From: Prevotellaceae bacterium | GTDB taxonomy: Bacteria > Bacteroidota > Bacteroidia > Bacteroidales > UBA932 | Assembly (NCBI GenBank): GCA_031273285.1 | Contig: JAISSE010000127.1 | Location: forward strand, 1 to 8,624 | DNA: 8,624 nt | Direction of reading: 5' to 3' | Part shown: positions 1 to 5,612 of the stretch, piece after piece | Numbering within the stretch: position 1 is the stretch's first letter | Layout of the letters: every line of letters begins with the position of its first letter | Position numbers and translations under genes: made by a program | Notes under the pieces: model-generated | Databases searched by the model: none | The model's input: only the letters and a program-made list of their open reading frames with translations | Told to the model about the DNA's origin: nothing

Positions 1-299
1 ATTATGTAGAAATCGTGGATAATATCGACGCAATCATCAAACAGACAGGCTACAAGGAAAAATTTATCGCAAAAAAAATTGGACTTTCCGAATCGACGTT
101 TTATCAGAAAAAACGTAACAAGTCATTTACACATACGGAAATGCAACAGATTGTTGCGATGATGGACGACGACGGTGAAGACGATGATGCGATTGAATCG
201 GCTTATTTCGCAAAAATTCTTAGAGAGCGAGAAAATGAACCGACTGTTACGTTAGAGGAACTTGTCGCTCAACGTAACGCTAAAAAACAGAAAAAATGA
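1..299 (+). CDS. HTH antitoxin, copy 1 (5' end outside window)
   Basis: This is the C-terminal 98 residues of a small DNA-binding antitoxin-like protein. The frame is open to the window edge, and the second copy at 519-869 shows that about 18 N-terminal residues lie upstream, so the GTG at 15 is not the real start. A Cro/C1-like helix-turn-helix is suggested by the segment FIAKKIGLSESTFYQKKRN (about 61-117). An acidic run (DDDGEDDD) follows, then a C-terminal TVTLEELVAQ segment of the kind that wraps the toxin in RelE/ParE antitoxins. Its end overlaps an ATG by ATGA exactly as in copy 2, but the frame opening there gives only 19 codons with no toxin resemblance. This copy is therefore an orphan antitoxin. 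If functional, it may repress its own promoter or buffer the neighbouring system. The antitoxin role is inferred from the HTH, the tail and the neighbouring toxin of copy 2. Confidence 0.72.
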   Translation, partial: YVEIVDNIDAIIKQTGYKEKFIAKKIGLSESTFYQKKRNKSFTHTEMQQIVAMMDDDGEDDDAIESAYFAKILRERENEPTVTLEELVAQRNAKKQKK

Positions 300-518
300 A
301 AGGACTGAAGCATACTATTTTTCATATATCTTTTGCCCGGCGCACACACCCGTAAAGCCTGCCTGCCCCCTGATTACAACCTTAACACAAGGTGCTGATA
401 ACTTTCATTATATTAAATAGTTACGACCCAAATTATGCATAAAAAATTTCTGCAAATGTAGTGATTTTTTTTGTATTTCAATTTTTTTGTAACTTTGTGG
501 AATAAATTATATTGTATT
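300..518. other. Spacer between the antitoxin copies, no gene
   Basis: This 219 bp spacer has no supported gene. A 19-codon frame (ATG at 296) starts at the position a toxin would occupy but does not resemble one, so the toxin partner of copy 1 appears to have been lost. The right part is AT-rich and carries the likely promoter of copy 2. Confidence 0.5.
470..497 (+). promoter_or_regulatory. Possible promoter of antitoxin copy 2
   Basis: TAACTTTG at 490-497 matches the Bacteroidota -7 box TAnnTTTG exactly and sits 21 bp before the ATG at 519. The only TTTG upstream (470-473) leaves a 16 bp gap, shorter than the usual 19-21, and lies at the end of a T run, so the -33 element is weak. Confidence 0.5.
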
Positions 519-869
519 ATGAGCGCAAGTGTTTTATTATCAAAGAATTATGTTAATGAGGTGATTGGCGATTATGTTGAAATCGTGGATAATGTCGACG
601 AAATAATCAAGCAGACCGGCTACAAGGGAAAGTTTATCGCAAAAAAAATGGGTCTTCCCGAATCAACGTTTTATCAGAAAAAACGTAACAGGTCGTTTAC
701 TCATGCGGAAATGCAACAGATTGCTGCGCTGATGGATGACGATGGCGAAGATGATGATGCGGTTGAATTGGCTTATTTCGCAAAAGCTCTTAAAGAGCGT
801 GAAAATGAACCGACTGTTACGTTAGAGGAACTTGTCGCTCAGCTTGACGCTAAAAAACAGAAAAAATGA
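519..869 (+). CDS. HTH antitoxin, copy 2 (RelE/ParE-type TA)
   Basis: A complete 116-residue protein starting at ATG 519, chosen because it lies just after a TAnnTTTG box; a TTG at 471 would extend the frame but falls inside the presumed promoter. A helix-turn-helix is predicted at about residues 37-70 (GKFIAKKMGLPESTFYQKKR). An acidic stretch DDDGEDDD lies at 73-80, and a charged C-terminal segment ending in TVTLEELVAQL at about 90-109 is the probable toxin-binding tail. Its TGA overlaps the toxin ATG (ATGA, 866-869), so the two are translationally coupled, antitoxin first, as is usual for RelE/ParE-like pairs. By analogy with the class, it should neutralise the toxin and autorepress the operon. 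It is about 90% identical in DNA to copy 1 over the shared 300 bp, without gaps. Confidence 0.75.
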   Translation: MSASVLLSKNYVNEVIGDYVEIVDNVDEIIKQTGYKGKFIAKKMGLPESTFYQKKRNRSFTHAEMQQIAALMDDDGEDDDAVELAYFAKALKERENEPTVTLEELVAQLDAKKQKK

Positions 870-1078
870 ATGTTATCGTCAGATCTGTTTTCTACAAGGA
901 TGTTGAAAAATTTCCGGACGATAAGGATAAAATTCTGGAGGCTTTGTTCGATTTAAGAGAACTGTCATCTCTCTCGGAATCAAAACATTTGAAAAAAATG
1001 ACGGGAACAAAAAACATGTTCCGATTTTCTAAAAATAAATCCTATATTCGCAATTCACATGGTCGGCAACAGCGGTAA
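866..1078 (+). CDS. RelE/ParE-family toxin, C-terminally truncated
   Basis: A 70-residue protein whose first about 53 residues fit the small Bacteroidota RelE/ParE toxins: a short beta strand (MNVIVR), a helix with KDVEKF, a second helix, then SKHLKKMTGTKNMFR, matching the usual xIKKLKGxxxxYR segment. In the family this leads into IRVGxYRI and ends with a (V/F)LHRKxIYxYFP-like tail near 85-95 residues. Here the tail (SKNKSYIRNSHGRQQR) does not fit and the frame stops at 1076. VGN is readable in the +1 frame at 1062-1070, and VLKRAIYHNI, loosely like the normal end, is readable in the original frame after the stop (about 1091-1120). The catalytic C-terminal strands are thus missing or scrambled, and the protein is probably inactive. 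Family toxins cleave mRNA on the ribosome (RelE) or poison gyrase (ParE); which applies cannot be told. Confidence 0.6.
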   Translation: MNVIVRSVFYKDVEKFPDDKDKILEALFDLRELSSLSESKHLKKMTGTKNMFRFSKNKSYIRNSHGRQQR

Positions 1079-1166
1079 GAGCTAAGGCAGGTGCTGAAGC
1101 GAGCTATTTATCATAATATAAATTATCAGAACTATATTCTATGATAAAAAAGTCATTCCACAAACA
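1079..1166. other. Probable remnant of toxin 3' end
   Basis: No complete gene. Reading through the toxin stop in the same frame stays open to the TGA at 1142-1144 and encodes a stretch weakly resembling the toxin C-terminus. This agrees with a decayed 3' end, but the match is short and could be chance. Confidence 0.3.
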
Positions 1167-1183
1167 ATGGAAAATTATTCCAT

Positions 1184-1214
1184 TTTGAACATTGAAACTT
1201 TCAGACTACCTTTG
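1184..1214 (+). promoter_or_regulatory. Promoter of ABC-F / DUF3109 operon
   Basis: TTTG at 1184-1187, a 19 bp gap, then TACCTTTG at 1207-1214 fit the Bacteroidota -33/-7 consensus with ideal spacing. Transcription would begin near 1220. It lies inside the longest reading frame of the ABC-F gene, downstream of the ATG at 1167, which argues for the later GTG start. Confidence 0.6.
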
Positions 1215-1229
1215 CGGCAAAAATGCACA

Positions 1230-3155
1230 GTGGTATCGGCTAATAATATTACAGTAAGTTTCGGTGGATTCACCCTGTTTAACGAAATAAATTTCATGAT
1301 AAATGAAAACGACCGTATAGGGCTTGTGGGCAAAAACGGTGCGGGTAAATCCACTCTTTTAAAGATATTTATGGGCTTGCAACAGCCCACGTCGGGAAAT
1401 GTTTCCGTCCCGAAAAATTTTTCCATGGGTTATCTTCCCCAGCAAATGGCTGTTGCCGACGGGAAAACCGTAATTGTCGAAACAATGACGGCTTTCGACC
1501 AAATCAACGAGCTTGAAGCCCGGATTGAAAACATTTCCAACCAGTTGTCCTTGCGCACGGATTACGAGTCGGACGAATATACCGCACTTATCGAAAAACT
1601 GCACGAAGCGACCGAACGTCATCATATTCTGGGTGGAAACGACAAACTTGGTGATACGGAAAAAGCGCTTTGGGGACTCGGTTTCAAAAGAACCGATTTC
1701 GACAGACCCACATCCGAATTTAGCGGAGGATGGCGCATGCGTATCGAATTAGCCAAAATTCTTTTGACACAACCGCAGCTGCTGTTGCTGGATGAGCCTA
1801 CTAATCATTTGGATATAGAGTCCATTCAGTGGCTCGAAGATTATCTTAAAAATTATTACGGAGCGTTGATTCTTATTTCCCACGACCGCGCCTTTCTTGA
1901 TGCCGTTACAAATCGAACGATAGAAATATCCATGGGAAAGGCTTACGACTACAAAGTCCCCTACTCTACCTACGTGAAACTTAGGAAAGAAAGAAAAGAA
2001 CAACAATTGGCGGCTTACGAAAATCAACGTAAAATGATTGAAAAAACGGAAGAATTTATTGAACGTTTCCGTTACAAGGCAAGCAAGGCAAATCAGGTAC
2101 AATCGCGTATTAAACAATTGGATAAGTTGGATATTCTTGAAATTGACGAGGAAGACGCATCAAAATTGAATATCAAATTTCCGCCGGCTCCACGCTTGGG
2201 ACGAGATGTGTTTAAAGCGGTGAATTTAAGTAAAATATATGGCGAACACACTGTGTTTTCGGGGGTAAATCTGATTGTGGAACGCGGCGAAAAAGTTGCT
2301 TTGGTAGGTCGTAACGGTGAAGGAAAATCAACTCTTTCGAAAATAATAGTCGGCGAAATACCTTACGAAGAAGGCGAAGCCATTGTCGGATACAATGTTA
2401 AAATCGGATATTTTGCACAGAATCAGGATGATTTAATGGAAGGCGACGACACCGTTTATGATGTTTTGGATAAAGTTGCTGTCGGCGATATTCGTTCCAA
2501 ATTAAGAGATATTTTGGCTGCTTTTCTTTTCAAAGGCGAAGATATTGACAAGAAAGTCAGGGTTTTATCGGGTGGAGAGCGCTCACGTCTGACTATGGCG
2601 AAACTGATGCTCGAACCGTATAACCTTTTGGTATTGGATGAGCCTACAAATCACATGGATATGCGTTCGAAAGATATTCTGAAAAACGCCCTGATTGCGT
2701 TCGACGGCACATTGATTGTGGTATCTCACGACAGGGAATTTTTAGACGGACTGGTGAATAAAGTCTATGAATTTAAGGATGGTATGGTGAAAGAGCATCT
2801 GGGCGGCATATACGAGTTTCTGGAACGCAGAAAGCTGGAAAATCTGAACGAACTTGAGCGTAAATCCGAATTATCGAAGCAAATAAAAGAAGTAAAATCA
2901 AACGGTTACGGACAAAAAAACTCCGAAAAGAAGGATATCGACAGACAACTGAAAAAAATTGAATTGCAGATAAAAGATATTGAAAACAATATCACGCAGT
3001 TAGAGACGGAAATGGCAGAGATGGATGATTTTCTCTCGCGGGAAACTCCCGAAATGGATTTTTTCGAAAAGTATGAGAAAACAAAAAGCACATTGACCGC
3101 GGAAATGGACAAATGGGAATCCCTGAATGAACGATACGAAAAGTTAAAAGGCTGA
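1230..3155 (+). CDS. ABC-F family ATPase (ribosome-associated)
   Basis: ABC-F proteins have two ABC ATPase domains and no membrane segment; they bind the ribosomal E site to rescue stalled translation, help biogenesis or protect against antibiotics. With the GTG start the protein has 641 residues. Domain 1 has Walker A GKNGAGKS (34-41), signature FSGGW (S165) and Walker B LLLLDEPTNHLD (D188, E189). Domain 2 has GRNGEGKS (from 360), LSGGERSR (S447) and LVLDEPTNHMD (D470), followed by a VSHDREF switch. A charged linker between them and a lysine/glutamate-rich C-terminal coiled coil (nt about 2850-3150) give a Uup/YheS-like architecture. Family members as I recall them begin near xVSxNNLTVSFGGFTLF, matching the GTG start. 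ATG 1167 (662 residues) is the alternative, but a promoter lies downstream of it. The 5' leader would then be only about 10 nt, so the start is not certain. Both ATPase sites look intact. Confidence 0.9.
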   Translation: MVSANNITVSFGGFTLFNEINFMINENDRIGLVGKNGAGKSTLLKIFMGLQQPTSGNVSVPKNFSMGYLPQQMAVADGKTVIVETMTAFDQINELEARIENISNQLSLRTDYESDEYTALIEKLHEATERHHILGGNDKLGDTEKALWGLGFKRTDFDRPTSEFSGGWRMRIELAKILLTQPQLLLLDEPTNHLDIESIQWLEDYLKNYYGALILISHDRAFLDAVTNRTIEISMGKAYDYKVPYSTYVKLRKERKEQQLAAYENQRKMIEKTEEFIERFRYKASKANQVQSRIKQLDKLDILEIDEEDASKLNIKFPPAPRLGRDVFKAVNLSKIYGEHTVFSGVNLIVERGEKVALVGRNGEGKSTLSKIIVGEIPYEEGEAIVGYNVKIGYFAQNQDDLMEGDDTVYDVLDKVAVGDIRSKLRDILAAFLFKGEDIDKKVRVLSGGERSRLTMAKLMLEPYNLLVLDEPTNHMDMRSKDILKNALIAFDGTLIVVSHDREFLDGLVNKVYEFKDGMVKEHLGGIYEFLERRKLENLNELERKSELSKQIKEVKSNGYGQKNSEKKDIDRQLKKIELQIKDIENNITQLETEMAEMDDFLSRETPEMDFFEKYEKTKSTLTAEMDKWESLNERYEKLKG

Positions 3156-3168
3156 ATTTAAAAGAAAT

Positions 3169-3747
3169 ATGATACAAATAGATGACAAAATCGTAAGTCT
3201 TGATTTATTCGAAAAACATTTTATCTGTGATTTACCCAAGTGTTTGGGTGCCTGCTGTGTACATGGAGACAGCGGCGCTCCGCTGGAAAATGAAGAAAAA
3301 GAACTCATTGAGCAACACATGGATAAAATCAAACCATATCTCACTCCGGAAGGTCTGTCGGTGATAGAACAGTGTGGCGCAGCGGTGGTCGATTTCGACG
3401 GCGAGCTTGTAACTCCTTTGGTAAGAGACAGAGAGGAATGTGCTTACTCCTGTTTTTCGAGTAACGGAACATGCTTGTGCGGAATCGAAAAAGCATGCAG
3501 AAATGGAGACATCCCTTTTAACAAACCCGTTTCCTGTCATCTGTATCCAATCAGAATCAAGACATTCGGAGATTTAACAGCCCTGAACTACGAACAGTGG
3601 CATATATGCGCTTCTGCAAGAGATTTGGGTAACAAAGAAAAAATGCCTGTGTTTATGTTCCTTAAAGAACCTATTATACGCAAATTCGGAGAAGAATTTT
3701 TTAACGCTTTGGTCGAAATAGCAAGGGAAGTAACGGATAACGAATAG
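3169..3747 (+). CDS. DUF3109 cysteine-cluster protein (YkgJ-like)
   Basis: A 192-residue protein of the DUF3109 family, related to YkgJ-type zinc or iron-sulfur cluster proteins; its biochemical role is unknown. Twelve cysteines are visible: C20, C25, C29 and C30 in the N-terminal CDLPKCLGACC motif, then C69, C91, C95, C102, C104, C110, C123 (in SCHLYPIR) and C147. This dense pattern suggests metal binding. There is no signal peptide or membrane segment, so it is cytoplasmic. It begins 13 bp after the ABC-F stop with no promoter between, so the two are probably co-transcribed. The last codons and the TAG stop fall within a short heptad repeat (3732-3759), so the C-terminal DNE may be repeat-derived. 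Family membership is fairly sure; any link with ribosome function rests only on the neighbour. Confidence 0.85.
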   Translation: MIQIDDKIVSLDLFEKHFICDLPKCLGACCVHGDSGAPLENEEKELIEQHMDKIKPYLTPEGLSVIEQCGAAVVDFDGELVTPLVRDREECAYSCFSSNGTCLCGIEKACRNGDIPFNKPVSCHLYPIRIKTFGDLTALNYEQWHICASARDLGNKEKMPVFMFLKEPIIRKFGEEFFNALVEIAREVTDNE

Positions 3748-3759
3748 TGAATAGTGCCG
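3732..3759 (+). repeat. Heptad repeat over the DUF3109 stop codon
   Basis: Four consecutive 7 bp units follow the pattern A[AG][CT]GAA[TC]; the second and third fit fully, the first has one change, and the last keeps only AGTG. The TAG stop (3745-3747) lies across units 2 and 3. Stops occur in all three + frames (TAA 3738, TAG 3745, TAG 3752). The same heptad forms the longer array at 8129-8184. Confidence 0.65.
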
Positions 3760-3763
3760 GTTG

Positions 3764-3790
3764 CCGACTTTCCATTCTATCGGAAATCGG
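3764..3790 (+). terminator. Hairpin after DUF3109, possible terminator
   Basis: Positions 3764-3773 can pair with 3782-3790 to form a 9 bp stem with one bulged base (C3768) and an 8-base loop. It follows the DUF3109 stop by 16 bp. No T run follows, so it is not a standard intrinsic terminator; it may instead stabilise the mRNA end. Confidence 0.35.
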
Positions 3791-3833
3791 ATGACATTTA
3801 CCGTATCGTTCGACGAAAAAATGCGACACACAA

Positions 3834-3873
3834 AAATGTCTCATCCGCATAAAAACAAATAACATAGACATTT
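3834..3873 (+). promoter_or_regulatory. Inverted repeat upstream of rhaD promoter
   Basis: AAATGTCT (3834-3841) is perfectly complementary in reverse to AGACATTT (3866-3873). The arms are 24 bp apart, centre to centre 32 bp or about three DNA turns. The pair ends 31 bp before the -33 box, a position suited to an activator or to a looped repressor. No regulator gene is adjacent, so its function is inferred from position only. Confidence 0.35.
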
Positions 3874-3904
3874 GACAACCGATTATTTGTGCAAAATAAA
3901 AACA

Positions 3905-3936
3905 TTTGCTGTTTTCAAAAATTTCATCTAAGTTTG
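3905..3936 (+). promoter_or_regulatory. Promoter of the rhaD operon
   Basis: TTTG at 3905-3908, a 20 bp gap, then TAAGTTTG at 3929-3936 fit the Bacteroidota -33/-7 consensus. Transcription would begin near 3943, giving a leader of about 32 nt before the rhaD ATG. The -33 box also forms the right arm of a small inverted repeat, GCAAA (3891-3895) and TTTGC (3905-3909). Confidence 0.7.
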
Positions 3937-3974
3937 CACCGTAAAATAAGTAATAAATTAGTTTATTTTGAAAC

Positions 3975-4784
3975 ATGAACTCAATATTGGATAATCGTCC
4001 TTTACTTGCTCGACAAGTTGCTGATGTAGCGGAAGTTGCCGGATATTTATGGCAAAAGGGATGGGCAGAACGTAACGGTGGAAACATCACTGTCAATATC
4101 ACCGACTTGGTAGATGAGGAGATAAGGAATATGCAGGCAATAAGCGATTTGGTACCGATAGGCAGGATGCTTCCGCATCTGAAAGGCTGTTATTTTTTTT
4201 GTAAGGGAACAAACAGGCGCATGCGCGATTTGGCGCGCCGACCTATGGAAAATGCTTCGGTGATTCGCATTTCGGACGATTGCAGCAGCTATGCAATCAT
4301 TGCCGATAATCCGGTCAAACCCACGTCGGAACTCGCTTCCCATTTGTCGATGCATAACTATCTGATAGGCAAAGGGTCAAATTATAAGGCTGCATTGCAT
4401 ACCCACCCTATCGACCTGATTGCGATGACGCATAATCCCGCATTTCTGGAAAAAGACAAACTGACTTATCTTCTGTGGAGTATGATTCCCGAAACGAGAG
4501 CTTTTTGTCCCAAAGGGCTGGGTATCATCAATTATGCCTTACCGAGTTCTTTCGAGTTAGCCGATGCCACAATCAAAGAACTTGAAGAATATGACGTGGT
4601 TATGTGGGAAAAACACGGTATATGTTCTGTCAGTGAGAACATTATGGAGGCTTTTGATATGGTTGATACGCTTTCGAAATCGGCACAAATATATCTGACA
4701 GCCAGGCAAATGGGTTTTGAGCCGGAAGGTATGTCGCTCAAACAGATGGAAGATCTTAAAATTGCGTTCAATTTACCGAAATAA
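3975..4784 (+). CDS. rhaD: Rhamnulose-1-phosphate aldolase
   Basis: This class II, zinc-dependent cytoplasmic aldolase splits L-rhamnulose 1-phosphate into DHAP and L-lactaldehyde, the last committed step of L-rhamnose breakdown. The 269 residues are close to E. coli RhaD (about 274). The N-terminal GWAERNGGNITV (29-40) matches the phosphate-binding GWDERNGGNLT segment. E119 in PTSEL, H142 and H144 in LHTHP, and H214 in EKHG align with the catalytic Glu and three zinc ligands, and E173 (IPETRAF) aligns with the second active-site Glu. The whole sequence reads like Bacteroidales RhaD proteins. It is the first gene of a four-gene operon. Isomerase, kinase and transporter genes, usually nearby in Bacteroides rha operons, are not in the window, so they must lie elsewhere or be absent. 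The start codon lies about 32 nt from the predicted transcription start. Confidence 0.93.
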   Translation: MNSILDNRPLLARQVADVAEVAGYLWQKGWAERNGGNITVNITDLVDEEIRNMQAISDLVPIGRMLPHLKGCYFFCKGTNRRMRDLARRPMENASVIRISDDCSSYAIIADNPVKPTSELASHLSMHNYLIGKGSNYKAALHTHPIDLIAMTHNPAFLEKDKLTYLLWSMIPETRAFCPKGLGIINYALPSSFELADATIKELEEYDVVMWEKHGICSVSENIMEAFDMVDTLSKSAQIYLTARQMGFEPEGMSLKQMEDLKIAFNLPK

Positions 4785-4803
4785 ACAGTAGAACGGGTTC
4801 ACC

Positions 4804-5604
4804 ATGAGTAGTTTCCAAAATCAAAACGTGTTGATTACAGGCGGAGCGTCCGGTATCGGAAAAATCATGGGACGCCTGGCACTCGAACGGGGAGCAAAAC
4901 TCGTGGTATGGGACGTCGATAAACAGGGTCTGGACGATGTTGTCGCCGAATTTTCGCGGCAGGGAAAAGTATGTGGTTTTCAGGTCGATGTTGCAGATCC
5001 GGAACAAATTCGAAATACGGCGCAACAAGTGAAAAATCGGGTCGGAACCATTGATATACTGATTAATTGTGCGGGAATTATTGTCGGAAAATATTTTCAC
5101 GAACATTCGGAAGCGGATATTCGTCGTACCATGAGTATTGATGCCGATGCGCCGATGTTTGTTACCAGGGCATTTATAGACGATATGATTACTCGAAATG
5201 CGGGGCATATCTGCAATATAGCTTCGGCGGCAGGATTAATTTCGAACCCGAAAATGTCGGTTTATGTCGCCGGCAAATGGGCAATGGTGGGCTGGTCGAA
5301 CAGTCTGCGGATTGAAATGAAGCAACTCAATAAAAATGTGAAAGTTACAACCGTAATGCCATATTATATCAACACGGGAATGTTTGACGGTGTGCAATCG
5401 CTGATTCCTGTCCTGAAACCCGAAAAAGTAGCGCGAAAGATTATCGGAGCCATCGAAATGAACAGGGTTTTTCTCGATATTCCGCGTATTTACAGGATTA
5501 TCAGAATATTGCAGGGCATATTGCCAATCCGTGCTTTCGACTGGCTGGTAGGCGGGCGATTGGGCATATATAAAACAATGGAAAATTTTACCGGAAGAAA
5601 ATAG
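4804..5604 (+). CDS. Short-chain dehydrogenase/reductase (classical SDR)
   Basis: A 266-residue NAD(P)-dependent oxidoreductase with a Rossmann fold. TGGASGIG (12-19) is the cofactor loop; D37 at the end of strand 2 (VVWDVD) favours NAD over NADP. NCAG is at 88-91, and the catalytic residues are S141, Y154 and K158 (YVAGK). D113 occupies the place where most classical SDRs have the tetrad Asn; a single A-to-G change in an Asn codon would produce it. The segment ICNIASAAGL and the hydrophobic C-terminus (about 225-258) resemble SDR16C/retinol- or 17-beta-hydroxysteroid-dehydrogenase-like enzymes, which act on lipid-like alcohols and are often membrane-attached. It lies 19 bp after rhaD and 8 bp before the aldehyde dehydrogenase, so an alcohol-to-aldehyde step paired with the next enzyme, or reduction of lactaldehyde, are both possible. 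The substrate cannot be read from sequence. Confidence 0.88.
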   Translation: MSSFQNQNVLITGGASGIGKIMGRLALERGAKLVVWDVDKQGLDDVVAEFSRQGKVCGFQVDVADPEQIRNTAQQVKNRVGTIDILINCAGIIVGKYFHEHSEADIRRTMSIDADAPMFVTRAFIDDMITRNAGHICNIASAAGLISNPKMSVYVAGKWAMVGWSNSLRIEMKQLNKNVKVTTVMPYYINTGMFDGVQSLIPVLKPEKVARKIIGAIEMNRVFLDIPRIYRIIRILQGILPIRAFDWLVGGRLGIYKTMENFTGRK

Positions 5605-5612
5605 CTGATACC

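Larger units (their letters stand above)
1..870 (+). repeat. Direct repeat of antitoxin gene (1-300 and 571-870)
   Basis: Positions 1-300 align without any gap to 571-870, an offset of 570 bp. I count 31 mismatches, giving 269/300 identity. Many differences are silent or conservative. Identity continues up to both ATGA stop/start junctions and then ends abruptly, since the sequences after 300 and 870 are unrelated. This shows a tandem duplication followed by loss or replacement of DNA downstream of copy 1. The left end of the repeat is outside the window. Confidence 0.9.

Noticed and set aside
379..393. Small inverted repeat ACCTT/AAGGT between the antitoxin copies.
   Set aside because: Five-base arms are expected by chance and no T run or promoter is attached.
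1025..1117. Open stretch in another frame after the toxin break (about 1030-1117, ending SYLS), possibly a fragment of a different gene.
   Set aside because: About 25 codons, no start and no recognisable family; treated as part of the decayed region.
1223..1243. A six-codon frame (MHSGIG) between the ABC-F promoter and gene, resembling a regulatory leader peptide.
   Set aside because: It overlaps the probable GTG start, has no attenuator hairpins around it and is too short to separate from chance.
3816..3826. An 11 bp match (AAAAATGCGAC) to the reverse complement of 8191-8201.
   Set aside because: It is short and A-rich, and no other shared sequence surrounds it apart from the heptad repeats nearby.
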